Below are positions 34,768 through 43,923 of a DNA stretch of 64,000 nt, in pieces. The position numbers and the translations under genes are program-made. Within the stretch, counting starts at the first letter, position 1. Each line of letters starts with the position of its first letter. Source of the stretch: Fonticella tunisiensis (GTDB taxonomy: Bacteria; Bacillota; Clostridia; Clostridiales; Caloramatoraceae); assembly GCF_004364155.1 (NCBI RefSeq), contig NZ_SOAZ01000009.1, positions 1 through 64,000 of the forward strand, given 5' to 3'. The notes under the pieces were generated by a model, which was given only the letters and a program-made list of their open reading frames with translations, ran no database searches and had not been told where the DNA came from.

Positions 34768-35863
34768 GTCCCTCCCCCTTACCCTCAATTTTTTCACAAT
34801 ATCTTTTTATCTGGCTGCAGCACAGCTTATAAATATCAGCCCTTTGAATAAGTCCTTTGTACCACTCAACAGTTAGATCAGCTGCCTCATCTATGTTTAG
34901 AACCGGATTCCAATTAAGACAGGTTTTTGCCTTTGTACAGTCAAGCATCAGAAGTTGTGATTCATGTGGAGCCTTTTCATCATTCAGACATATATATCCT
35001 CCATTTCCCCATTTTTCTATTATAATGTTTACAATCCTTTCAACAGTTACCACAGAGTTGAAATCAGGGCCGAAGTTCCATGGCCCGCTGTAGCTTATGC
35101 CTTCTTCACACATTTTAGATGCGAGAAGCAAATACCCGTATAATGCCTCTAAAACGTGCTGAAAGGGGCGTATGGCCATCGGGTTTCTTATCTTAATGGG
35201 CCTGCCCTCCATCAGGGCCCTTATACAGTCAGGTATAATCCTATCCTTTGACCAGTCTCCCCCTCCTATTACATTTCCCGCTCTGGCAGTGGCCAAGGCC
35301 TTACCATGACATGAGAAATCCTTCGGGTTCATAAATGAGCTTCTGTATGATGCAGTTAAAAGTTCTACACAGGCTTTGCTGGAGCTATATGGGTCATATC
35401 CTCCCAGGGGGTCATCTTCCCGGTACCCCCATATCTGTTCCCTGTTTTCATAGCATTTGTCAGTAGTTACGATGATTCCTGCCCGAACTGAGTCCGTTTT
35501 TCTTATACATTCAAGTACGTTAAGGGTTCCCATTACATTCACTTCATAGGTTTCCTTTGGGATTTCATAGGACTTTCTTACAAGCGGCTGAGCTGCAAGA
35601 TGGAACACTATTTCAGGACTAAACCTTTCAAATACCTCCATCAGCCCTTTATCGTCCCTTATGTCCCCCCTGACATCTATCATCCTATCCTTAAGGTTTG
35701 AAACCAAAAAATTGTCCTTATCGGTACAGGGATTAAGCCCATAGCCTATAACATATGCCCCGAGTTCCATAAGAAAGATCGAAAGCCATGAACCTTTGAA
35801 GCCCGTATGCCCTGTAATTAGCACCCTTCTGCCTTCATATATATTGTTAAACAGCCTATTCAT
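34760..35863 (-). CDS. rfbG: CDP-glucose 4,6-dehydratase
   Basis: Makes CDP-4-keto-6-deoxyglucose, substrate of RfbH. Markers are [35 protein letters not shown], the [18 protein letters not shown] block with catalytic Tyr/Lys, and [13 protein letters not shown], all strongly RfbG-like. The ATG at 35863 overlaps the rfbF stop (ATGAATAG), and a longer upstream reading would lack a proper site. 367 aa. Confidence 0.95.
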   Translation of the reverse strand: MNRLFNNIYEGRRVLITGHTGFKGSWLSIFLMELGAYVIGYGLNPCTDKDNFLVSNLKDRMIDVRGDIRDDKGLMEVFERFSPEIVFHLAAQPLVRKSYEIPKETYEVNVMGTLNVLECIRKTDSVRAGIIVTTDKCYENREQIWGYREDDPLGGYDPYSSSKACVELLTASYRSSFMNPKDFSCHGKALATARAGNVIGGGDWSKDRIIPDCIRALMEGRPIKIRNPMAIRPFQHVLEALYGYLLLASKMCEEGISYSGPWNFGPDFNSVVTVERIVNIIIEKWGNGGYICLNDEKAPHESQLLMLDCTKAKTCLNWNPVLNIDEAADLTVEWYKGLIQRADIYKLCCSQIKRYCEKIEGKGEGHV

Positions 35864-36635
35864 TTTGTTTCCATACCTCCCATGGGGCCCTTCCGGAAGT
35901 GTAAAGCTCCTCAAGCTTCATTTTGTCCCTGAGGGTATCCATAGGCATCCAGAAGCCTTCATGCTTATAGGCTGAAAGCTGCCCCATCCCTGCGAGCCTC
36001 TCAAGGGGTTCCCTTTCCCATGCCGTTTTATCACCATCTATGAGGCCGAAGATTTGGGGTTCAAGTACAAAAAATCCTCCGTTAATCCAGCTGCCTTCCC
36101 CCTGGGGTTTTTCTTTAAACCTTCTAACCTTATTTCCTTCAAGCTCCAAAACCCCGAACCTCTCCGGCGGTTTAACGGCGGTAAGTGTAGCCCATGTTCC
36201 TTGAAGCCTGTGAAATTCTATCAGCTTTGATATATCAACATCGCTAACTCCATCACCATATGTCAAACAAAAGGTTTCACTGCCTACATAGCTCTGCACC
36301 CTTTTCAGCCTTCCTCCCGTTAAGGTGTCTTTACCTGTATCTATTAACGTTACCTTCCATGGCTCACATCTGTGGCTGTGGATATCCATTTTGTTTTCCT
36401 TCATATCGAATGTAACTCCTGACTGGTTTAAAAAGTAGTTTGCAAAATATTCCTTAATCATATATCCTTTATATCCAAGGCATATTATGAAGTCGTTTAT
36501 TCCATAGTGGGAATATATCTTCATAATATGCCATAGAATAGGGCGCCCACCTATTTCAACCATTGGTTTGGGTTTAATTAAGGTTTCTTCGCTTAACCTG
36601 CTTCCATATCCTCCTGCAAGAATTACTGCTTTCAT
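35856..36635 (-). CDS. rfbF: Glucose-1-phosphate cytidylyltransferase
   Basis: First committed step of CDP-dideoxyhexose synthesis: glucose-1-phosphate plus CTP to CDP-glucose. N-terminal [18 protein letters not shown] with [20 protein letters not shown] is the nucleotidyltransferase signature of RfbF, and [11 protein letters not shown] holds the metal-binding Asp. 259 aa as usual. It starts the rfbFG-SDR-transketolase-rfbH series; 86 bp separate it from the upstream GT2 gene. Confidence 0.95.
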   Translation of the reverse strand: MKAVILAGGYGSRLSEETLIKPKPMVEIGGRPILWHIMKIYSHYGINDFIICLGYKGYMIKEYFANYFLNQSGVTFDMKENKMDIHSHRCEPWKVTLIDTGKDTLTGGRLKRVQSYVGSETFCLTYGDGVSDVDISKLIEFHRLQGTWATLTAVKPPERFGVLELEGNKVRRFKEKPQGEGSWINGGFFVLEPQIFGLIDGDKTAWEREPLERLAGMGQLSAYKHEGFWMPMDTLRDKMKLEELYTSGRAPWEVWKQNE

Positions 36636-36721
36636 CGTCGTCCCCCCAATTTAAATCAAAGACCTTTGAACTTCTTTGTTTAAAATTCAAAACCATCAAG
36701 CCAGTTAACCTTTTTATCCTT

Positions 36722-38137
36722 TCAGTCAACCTCGAGGCTGAATACGAAATATGCGATAGAAAGTGCACATCTACTTATTTCTTTATTTTTTATCCCGGGT
36801 AAATCAATCATGCTATCAATTATCTTTTTATCATCCTCTGAAGCCATTATTTGACACCCAACAGGAGTTATATTTTTATAGCCCAGGGTTTCAAATAGCT
36901 TTATAAGTTTATCCTTGTTATAGCAGGGATAGAAGAAATCATTTTCGCTGCACAGAGTGCCTCCGTTTATGAGCTTTATAATATTTCTAAAATAGGACTC
37001 ATTTTCCATTATAAAAATTAACTGTCCCCTATCATTTAAAAGGTTTTTTAAATCCCTAAAAATGAACTCTATATTCTGGTGCCTTTCAAGCCCCTCTTCC
37101 AAAACGATATAATCGAACCTTTCCTGCCTATAAAATTGCCTGATGTTATCCAGGCTGCCGCAAAAAACGCTTTCTGAAATGGTTTTTAAATCCGTAATAT
37201 ATTTTGGATCTTCTGTAAAGGTTGAGATGTAAACGTCCTCTACATCTATTGTCTTAAATCTGTTTTTAATCTGGAGGGGTGTACAGCCACAGAAGGTGTT
37301 TATTCCAAGTATTTTAACGGCCTGTTTTTTACGATACTCAATTGCATCCACCAGCATGGCATTGTAAAACCCATCCCTTATAATATCAAGGCCATATTTA
37401 TCCATAAAAAGCTGTCTGCTTATTGCAAGGGAGTTGAACTTTTTATGCTCTATATCCGTTGTTACTGATCCGAAATGATGAATAAAGGTATCCCCTGCAA
37501 ATATTAACTTATATCCAGCCCTTCTAACCCTGAAGCAAAAGTCATCATCGCCATATTCACCGAAGCGAAATGTTGGATCAAAGTAGCCTGCCTTTTTAAA
37601 TACCTCAGGTCTAATGATGCATACAGTAGGGATAATTCTGATTCTTTCCTCCCACTTTTTAGGATTGGATTTGTTATATTCCTTTGCAAACTGCTGCATT
37701 TCTTCCAAATTGCTGTAATCTGCGCTGATCATTTGATGGTTATCTATTACATTAGCCCCTGCAGCTGCCATTCCTATCTTTTTGTCCGATTTAATACATT
37801 TTAGAAGATTATCCATCCAGTTCGTTGTAAGTATTGTGTCATTTCCAACTATGGATATATACCTTCCCCGGGAGGCTTTAACGCCTGCATTAAACCCATT
37901 CCACTGTCCAACGTTTTTTTCAAAATTAATCACCTTTGCACCGGGTAGGGATTCAAAATACTCTTTAGTTCCGTCACTTGAGCCATTATTTACTGCAATT
38001 AACTCAAAATCAATGTGTGATGTGTATTTATATATGCTTTCTATACAGAGCTTTGTGTATTCAAGGTGATTATATGCAAGTACAATAATGCTTACCAGAG
38101 GTTTCTTCTTTTTACCATTACCCATAGAGGCTTCCAT
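36722..38137 (-). CDS. GT2 glycosyltransferase fused to a methyltransferase-like domain
   Basis: 471 aa. The N-terminal GT2 domain (about 10-270) has VSIIVLAYNHLEYTKLCIES, VNNGSSDGTKEYFE, an NDTILT motif in place of DxD, and GEYGDDDFCFRVRRAGY. Residues about 280-471 resemble a degenerate SAM-dependent methyltransferase (VKILGINTFCGCTPLQIK, FDYIVLEEGLERHQN, RDLKNLLNDRGQLIFIME). The glycine-rich SAM loop is altered, so activity is uncertain. The start at 38137 follows GGTGG and lies one base after the upstream stop. Confidence 0.82.
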   Translation of the reverse strand: MEASMGNGKKKKPLVSIIVLAYNHLEYTKLCIESIYKYTSHIDFELIAVNNGSSDGTKEYFESLPGAKVINFEKNVGQWNGFNAGVKASRGRYISIVGNDTILTTNWMDNLLKCIKSDKKIGMAAAGANVIDNHQMISADYSNLEEMQQFAKEYNKSNPKKWEERIRIIPTVCIIRPEVFKKAGYFDPTFRFGEYGDDDFCFRVRRAGYKLIFAGDTFIHHFGSVTTDIEHKKFNSLAISRQLFMDKYGLDIIRDGFYNAMLVDAIEYRKKQAVKILGINTFCGCTPLQIKNRFKTIDVEDVYISTFTEDPKYITDLKTISESVFCGSLDNIRQFYRQERFDYIVLEEGLERHQNIEFIFRDLKNLLNDRGQLIFIMENESYFRNIIKLINGGTLCSENDFFYPCYNKDKLIKLFETLGYKNITPVGCQIMASEDDKKIIDSMIDLPGIKNKEISRCALSIAYFVFSLEVD

Positions 38138-38138
38138 T

Positions 38139-39419
38139 TCATCTTCCACCGCCTTTCAAAACATCAAGGGCTTCAAAGGCCCCGATCACCATGTTATCCT
38201 TATACTCCATAAACTCCTTCTCAAGGAGATCTATAGAATTCTTCCAGGTGTACATCTTTGCAGTTTCAAGCCCTTTTTCAATTAATCTCTTCCTGAGGTT
38301 TCTGGATTTTAAAAGCATCTTTATCTTTTCAATTAGCTGATCAACATTTCCTGCCTGATACATGAGGCAGTTTTCATTATCCACAGCGTATTCCTTTACC
38401 CCCTCATTTGATGTTGTAATAACTGCCGTACCACATGCCATTGCTTCAAGTGGAGGAAGTGAGAAGGCCTCGTAGTATGACCCTGAAATATATATTTCCG
38501 AATGTCTGTAGAGCCAGCCAATTTCATCCTGTGTTGGGCAGACATGATATGCAATATTAATCCCTGTCCCTCTAAAGTCCTTTTCAGGGAGTACTGGAAT
38601 AATCCATTTTACTTTAAATTTATACCCTTCCTTTTTCAAATGGTAGAGGGCTTTAATTATATCCTCATGACCTTTGAATTTCAGCGCATCGCTTCCAACC
38701 AGGAGTATTTCAGGAGGGTTGTTGCCCCTGTTTTTCCCTGCGTAAAAAATGCCTTCATCAATTGCATTTGGTATCAGTACAGACTCTCTGCCATACAGCT
38801 CCTTCAGCCTTTTTTGCATGATCTTCGACACTGTTAGGATTTTTACAGGGAGAGAATGGGCTGTTGTCACAGCATTTTTAAAATAATCGGGCAGGGTGTC
38901 ATATTCAAATATATCTATATCACCCTGGGCTATATAATATTTCATTGGGGCTTCTGCTTTCATGACATCTGCAATCAAATCCCAGTAGCCTGCAATTATT
39001 AAATCAATTCCGGATACCATTTCATAGAGGTCTCTGTCAGATGGTACCTTAAAATATCTGCATTTAACATCAAGCCACTCCGGTCTTGGAAAGTGGCTGT
39101 AGAGCACAACGTTGTGCCCCCTGGTATAGAGATTGTTAGCCTGTTCTATAAGAATTTTGTATCCGCCGGTAATCAGATTATGTGGAAGAAGGTATCCAAT
39201 ATTTAAGTGTTTTTTTTCTTTAAGATATTCAAATTTTATGAAGGAATGTCTATATCCCATGGATTCCAGCTTTTTTATGCTGGAATTAATTTTTCCTTCA
39301 TCCTTATCTATTAAACCTGTGTTTAAATCATAAATAGGGTGTCTATTATTACAAATACTTAGAAGCTCGCCCATTCTTTTGCTTGCATATTCTTCCTTCA
39401 ATTTCTGATAGTCAATCAT
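38139..39419 (-). CDS. GT4-family glycosyltransferase
   Basis: GT-B fold retaining glycosyltransferase (426 aa). LNIGYLLPHNLITGGYK is an N-terminal GT4 start, LIPNAIDEGIFY precedes the second Rossmann domain, and YYEAFSLPPLEAMACGTAVITT is the EX7E nucleotide-sugar motif. No membrane helix. First gene of the 17-kb minus-strand glycan cluster; a CATATTATA box lies about 50 bp upstream of the start. Confidence 0.9.
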   Translation of the reverse strand: MIDYQKLKEEYASKRMGELLSICNNRHPIYDLNTGLIDKDEGKINSSIKKLESMGYRHSFIKFEYLKEKKHLNIGYLLPHNLITGGYKILIEQANNLYTRGHNVVLYSHFPRPEWLDVKCRYFKVPSDRDLYEMVSGIDLIIAGYWDLIADVMKAEAPMKYYIAQGDIDIFEYDTLPDYFKNAVTTAHSLPVKILTVSKIMQKRLKELYGRESVLIPNAIDEGIFYAGKNRGNNPPEILLVGSDALKFKGHEDIIKALYHLKKEGYKFKVKWIIPVLPEKDFRGTGINIAYHVCPTQDEIGWLYRHSEIYISGSYYEAFSLPPLEAMACGTAVITTSNEGVKEYAVDNENCLMYQAGNVDQLIEKIKMLLKSRNLRKRLIEKGLETAKMYTWKNSIDLLEKEFMEYKDNMVIGAFEALDVLKGGGR

Positions 39420-39589
39420 GCCACCACATCCTTACCTGTGTCAAAATTACATCGTACATTCTCCTTTATATAATATGCTGGGATTTTTTTTGTGTAGACT
39501 TTATACGACAAAAACAAATAAACAAAAATTGTCATATTATGTATAAGGGTTTGGATAGGGTGTGTTCTAATATAAAGGGGGCGATTGGA
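39420..39589. promoter_or_regulatory. Divergent control region with two sporulation-like -10 boxes
   Basis: Between the GT4 and GT2-TPR genes. The minus strand has CATATTATA (39469-39477) and the plus strand CATATTATG (39533-39541). With the similar box at 24917, these resemble the sigma-K -10 consensus CATAnnnTA. No sigma-A promoter with standard spacing is evident here. Tentative. Confidence 0.4.
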
Positions 39590-41392
39590 GTGTCTTTAAG
39601 TTTATGCATGATCGCAAAAAACGAGGAAGAAAATATAGGAAGGGCTCTAGAGAGCGTTAAGGATATCGTTGACGAAATGATTGTAGTAGATACGGGTTCA
39701 ACGGATTCAACGGTTAAAATTGCAGAAAGCTATGGCGCAAAGGTATATTATTATGAATGGAATAACAACTTCAGCGATGCAAAGAATTTTGCCCTTGAAA
39801 AAGCAGCGGGAGACTGGATTTTGCTGATGGATGCCGATGATGAACTGGTAAGGGAAGATAAACAAAAGCTTCTGGATTTACTAAAAAATGCGGATTATGA
39901 TGTGTATTTCATGGATACTTTAAGTTTCGTTGGAGATAGGCCGGGAAACGACATCGTTATGAATATAAACGTAAGGCTTATAAGAAATGGAAAGGGAATT
40001 AAGTTTTCAGGTGCCATACATGAGCAAATAGGCCCAGGCTCGGGTGGAACTGTTGAAGATTTAAAGATGAGGTCTGAAAGGATAAGGTTTAACCATTATG
40101 GATATTTAAATAAGAATGTAGTAGATAAGAATAAGAGAAGAAGAAATATAGAGATCCTTGAAAAAGAGCTTGAAAATGACAATAATAACGGCTTTTTACT
40201 TTTTGGTATGGGCAATGAGTATTTTGCCCTTCACAACTTTGAGAAGGCCCTTGAATATTATAATAAAGCCTATGAAAACTTTAAACCCGATCTGGGATAC
40301 AGTCCAAAGCTTATCATAAGGATGGTAATGACCCTTCATGAGCTTAAGAAATATGATGAAGAACTGGATATGATTGAAAAGGGCCTTAAATATTTTCCAG
40401 ACTTTACTGACCTTGAATATTTAAGGGCTTGCTTATTTCACAGGTTGGGAAGGTATACCCTTGCCATCAAGTCCCTTGAAAAATGTATAAACCTTGGAGA
40501 GCCTAAATCCTATTTAAACTTTATTGTAGGCGTTGGAACCTTTAAGCCATATCATGCGCTTGCTGAAATTTATTTTGATATGGGTGATTATCAGGAAGCC
40601 TATAATTGCTGCATAAAGTGTTTAAAAATAAAGCCTGATTTCTATCCATGCTTCGAAAAAATTGCTCAAATATATTTTAAGGCAGACGATAGAAATAAGG
40701 AGATGGATTATATAAAAAGACAGCTTGAAAGCTTATTTAATGGGAATCTGGATGGTCCGGCCTATCTCACCCTTGGGGATGTTTTTTTCAGCCATGGGAG
40801 GTATGACATTGCTTACGACTATATAATCAAGGCCGGAGAATTTCTGGAGGAAACAGAAACAATATCTTTTTACAAGGGTATGTGTTTGTTTCATATGAGA
40901 AACTATCGAGAAGCTCTAAAATATTTTAAGAAAGTTAAATCAGGAGAATTTTATGAGAAAGCCCTATATAAAATGGTTATGTGCGAGGTTTTTGAAAATA
41001 AAATGAACGCTGCTGAAAATCTTCTTAATAAAGCAAAGGAGTTTACTAACGATAGGGTTAGGCATGTTTATAAAACATTTAAAAGCCTGGTTGAGGGCAA
41101 GATGTGTAAAACTATAAGTTCTGACAGAGTAGAATCTACAGTGTATTTGAATATAATTTGCGATTTGCTTAATACCCTTCTTAAGGTGTCAGAGTTTGAA
41201 ATATTTGAAAAATCCCTTCAGCTTCTAAACCTCATTGAAAGCGATGAGGTGCTGCTCAGGCTTGCAAAGATTTATTATGTAAATGGTTTTCAGGAAATGG
41301 CCTTTAAGGAATTCATTAGATCAATAAAGGTATTTGATAAAATCGATATTGAAGGGCTTGATATGATGAAGAAAATTGTATTAAAGGTTTAA
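39590..41392 (+). CDS. GT2 glycosyltransferase with C-terminal TPR repeats (copy 2)
   Basis: Paralogue of the gene at 22253-24058, same length (600 aa). The GT2 domain has SLCMIAKNEEENIGRALES, VVDTGSTDSTVKIAESYGAK and LLMDADDEL, followed by many TPR-like helices and an identical-looking end (LLNLIESDEVLL, AKIYYVNGF). The GTG at 39590 is 8 bp from AAGGGGG; longer frames lack a site. It is divergent from the rest of the cluster. Probably a protein glycosyltransferase acting on a cytoplasmic acceptor. Confidence 0.88.
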   Translation: MSLSLCMIAKNEEENIGRALESVKDIVDEMIVVDTGSTDSTVKIAESYGAKVYYYEWNNNFSDAKNFALEKAAGDWILLMDADDELVREDKQKLLDLLKNADYDVYFMDTLSFVGDRPGNDIVMNINVRLIRNGKGIKFSGAIHEQIGPGSGGTVEDLKMRSERIRFNHYGYLNKNVVDKNKRRRNIEILEKELENDNNNGFLLFGMGNEYFALHNFEKALEYYNKAYENFKPDLGYSPKLIIRMVMTLHELKKYDEELDMIEKGLKYFPDFTDLEYLRACLFHRLGRYTLAIKSLEKCINLGEPKSYLNFIVGVGTFKPYHALAEIYFDMGDYQEAYNCCIKCLKIKPDFYPCFEKIAQIYFKADDRNKEMDYIKRQLESLFNGNLDGPAYLTLGDVFFSHGRYDIAYDYIIKAGEFLEETETISFYKGMCLFHMRNYREALKYFKKVKSGEFYEKALYKMVMCEVFENKMNAAENLLNKAKEFTNDRVRHVYKTFKSLVEGKMCKTISSDRVESTVYLNIICDLLNTLLKVSEFEIFEKSLQLLNLIESDEVLLRLAKIYYVNGFQEMAFKEFIRSIKVFDKIDIEGLDMMKKIVLKV

Positions 41393-41464
41393 ATATTAAT
41401 GCCAGCTTATACCATCAAAAGGGCATTTCTCAATTTTTTGAAACAAAGGGCTGAGAGTTTCCAT

Positions 41465-41511
41465 GCCCGTCCGCTGGATGTTATGGCAGCCCGGCGGGCA
41501 CAGAAACCTGC
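41465..41511. terminator. Possible terminator between GT2-TPR and mutS2
   Basis: GC-rich imperfect hairpin (TGCCCG and CGGGCA outer arms) between two convergent genes. Confidence 0.45.
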
Positions 41512-41534
41512 CCTATAGTTTAATTTTAAAAATC

Positions 41535-43907
41535 CTACTTTTTAAGCTCCACAATGGTAACTCCGCTTCCTCCTTCGGTTATATCCCCCATCCTCTGGCT
41601 CCTTACGTGATGATGGCGCTTCAGAGCTGCTTTTATTCCTTCTCTGAGGGCTCCTGTACCCTTTCCGTGAATGATAGTTACATATTCAAAGCCCGCCAGG
41701 AATGCATCGTCAAGGTATTTGTCAAGGTTATAAAGGGCCTCGTCTATTGTCTGGCCTCTAAGGTCTATTGATGTTTGAACGTTGTTTGCCTTCTGCCTTA
41801 CTATTGCTGCAGCTCCTGTTTTTTTCCTTTCCTGCTTCTTATTTACATCCCTCATAAGCTTTTTAATGGGAACGTTCATCTTCATCACGCCGATCTGGAT
41901 CTGAACCTCACCCCTGGAATCGGGTCCAGATAATACAACTCCCTTCTGGGACAGGGTTGTTACATAAACCTCGTCTCCCGGTTTAACCTCATCAACCGGC
42001 ACCATTCCTTCCTTAATCTCAAGGGTGTCTGCATCCTTTATTTCCATACCCTCAAGTTTTTCCTTAAGCTTCTTCCTCGCCTCTTCTGCTTCCTGTATGG
42101 CTGCAGATTCTGCCGCCCTCCTTCTAAGCTCATTTAATTCCTTCAATATTCTATCTGCCTCTTCCTTGGCCTGCCTGATAAGGCTTCTTGCCTCCTCCTG
42201 GGCCTTCATAATAAGCTTATCCCTCTGGCTGTCAAACTTATACTTCTTTTCTGAAAGCTCCTTTTTAAGCTCGTTTGCCTCACGCCTTGCCCTCTGGGCT
42301 TCATCAAGCTCCCTTTCAACAAGGGTTGTTTTGCTTTGAAGGTTTTGAATTACATCTTCAAATTTAATTGCATCCTTTGCAATCATTTCCCTGGCCCTTT
42401 CAATTACGCCTTCATCCAGTCCAAGCCTCTTTGATATTTCAAAGGCATTTGACTTTCCAGGGATTCCAATTAAAAGCCTGTAGGTTGGCCTTAAGGTATC
42501 AACGTCAAACTCAACGCTGGCGTTTTCAAAACCCTCCTCTTCCATTGCAAAAACCTTAAGCTCGCTGTAGTGGGTTGTTGCGATTATCTTCGCTCCCCTC
42601 TGATAAAGCCTTTCAAGTATTGACATTGCAAGGGCTGCACCCTCTGTAGGGTCTGTTCCGGCGCCGAGCTCATCAACAAGAACCAGCGAGCCTTCATCCA
42701 CCTTCTCCATTATTTTAACGATGTTTGTCATATGGGATGAGAAGGTTGAAAGGCTCTGCTCTATGCTCTGTTCATCCCCTATATCTGCAAATACGTTTTT
42801 AAATATTGAAATTTGTGAACCGTCCCTTGCTGGTATTGCAAGCCCCGCCATTCCCATAAGGGTTAAAAGCCCCGCTGTCTTTAATGTTACAGTCTTTCCT
42901 CCGGTATTTGGCCCTGTAATTACAAGGGCGTTATACCTCTCACCGAGCCTTATATCTATTGGGACAACCTTTTCCTTATCTATTAAAGGATGCCTTGCTG
43001 CCTTTATGTTTAGTATTCCATCGTCATTAACTTCAGGAATGGTTCCATCTAAATCCAGCCCAAACTTCGCCTTTGCCATTAAAAAGTCAAGGTAGGCAAT
43101 ACTTTCGTTGTCGTATTTCAAGTCGTCTGCAGAGGCTGCAACCCTCTCCGAAAGCTCCGACAGGATCCTCTCTATCTCGGCCTTCTCTTTTAAGGTAAGC
43201 TCCTTTATTTCGTTGTTGAGCTCGACAACAGCCATAGGCTCGATAAAAAGGGTTGAGCCGCTTGAGGACTGGTCATGCACAAGCCCCGGCACGTTTCCCT
43301 TGTGCTCGGCCTTAACGGGGATAACGTACCTGTCCCCCCTTATGGTTATAATCGGGTCCTGAAGATATTTTGAGTAGGTTGAAAGCATTGACTGAAGCTT
43401 TTCCCTTATCCTCGAGTTTTTATCCCTTATAGCCCTTCTTATGCTGTAGAGCTTTTCGCTTGCCCTGTCGGAGATTTCGTCCTCTGAAACTATGGCAAGC
43501 TCTATGGCATCCTGAAGATTTTTTATATATACAAGGGATTCAACTGTTTCATATATGATGGGGTAAAGCTCCGATTTGCTTCCTTCCTTCATAAAACCCT
43601 TGAGCCTTTTTGTGCATCTTAATATATCACACACCCCGAGAAGCTCACCCGGGGTTAAAGTAAATCCCATCTTAGCCCTTTTAACGGTCTCCCCTATGTC
43701 TTTAATACCTCCAAGGGGCATGCTTCCCCACCTCAGCACAACATCTATGGCTTCCCTCGTTTCATTAAGCCTTTCCCTTACCTCATACATCATTGAAGAG
43801 GGCATGAGCTCAAGGCACATCTTCTTACCAAGAGAGGACTCTGCCCTCTGTGACAGCATTTCAATTATCTTATCGTATTCCAGCACCTTCAGGGTTCTTT
43901 CGTTCAT
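41535..43907 (-). CDS. mutS2: MutS2 endonuclease/ribosome-rescue ATPase
   Basis: 790 aa. MutS core and ATPase domains with Walker A GPNTGGKTVTLKT and DELGAGTDPTEGAALA, a coiled-coil arm (about 520-640), and a C-terminal Smr domain (DLRGQTIDEAL, IIHGKGTGALREGI). MutS2 suppresses recombination and, in Bacillus, senses and splits collided ribosomes. It is downstream of the U32 gene by 16 bp, matching the common clostridial order pheST-zapA-U32-mutS2. Confidence 0.96.
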   Translation of the reverse strand: MNERTLKVLEYDKIIEMLSQRAESSLGKKMCLELMPSSMMYEVRERLNETREAIDVVLRWGSMPLGGIKDIGETVKRAKMGFTLTPGELLGVCDILRCTKRLKGFMKEGSKSELYPIIYETVESLVYIKNLQDAIELAIVSEDEISDRASEKLYSIRRAIRDKNSRIREKLQSMLSTYSKYLQDPIITIRGDRYVIPVKAEHKGNVPGLVHDQSSSGSTLFIEPMAVVELNNEIKELTLKEKAEIERILSELSERVAASADDLKYDNESIAYLDFLMAKAKFGLDLDGTIPEVNDDGILNIKAARHPLIDKEKVVPIDIRLGERYNALVITGPNTGGKTVTLKTAGLLTLMGMAGLAIPARDGSQISIFKNVFADIGDEQSIEQSLSTFSSHMTNIVKIMEKVDEGSLVLVDELGAGTDPTEGAALAMSILERLYQRGAKIIATTHYSELKVFAMEEEGFENASVEFDVDTLRPTYRLLIGIPGKSNAFEISKRLGLDEGVIERAREMIAKDAIKFEDVIQNLQSKTTLVERELDEAQRARREANELKKELSEKKYKFDSQRDKLIMKAQEEARSLIRQAKEEADRILKELNELRRRAAESAAIQEAEEARKKLKEKLEGMEIKDADTLEIKEGMVPVDEVKPGDEVYVTTLSQKGVVLSGPDSRGEVQIQIGVMKMNVPIKKLMRDVNKKQERKKTGAAAIVRQKANNVQTSIDLRGQTIDEALYNLDKYLDDAFLAGFEYVTIIHGKGTGALREGIKAALKRHHHVRSQRMGDITEGGSGVTIVELKK

Positions 43908-43923
43908 ATAATACCCATCCTTC

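Noticed and set aside
36574-36768. 64-aa minus-strand frame between rfbF and the GT2 gene
   Set aside because: It overlaps the rfbF start in another frame, has no ribosome site and reads as low-complexity translation of intergenic sequence.
22253-41392. Conventional capsule or O-antigen export locus
   Set aside because: No Wzx, Wzy, ABC exporter, lipid-phosphate transferase or ligase gene is present in the locus.
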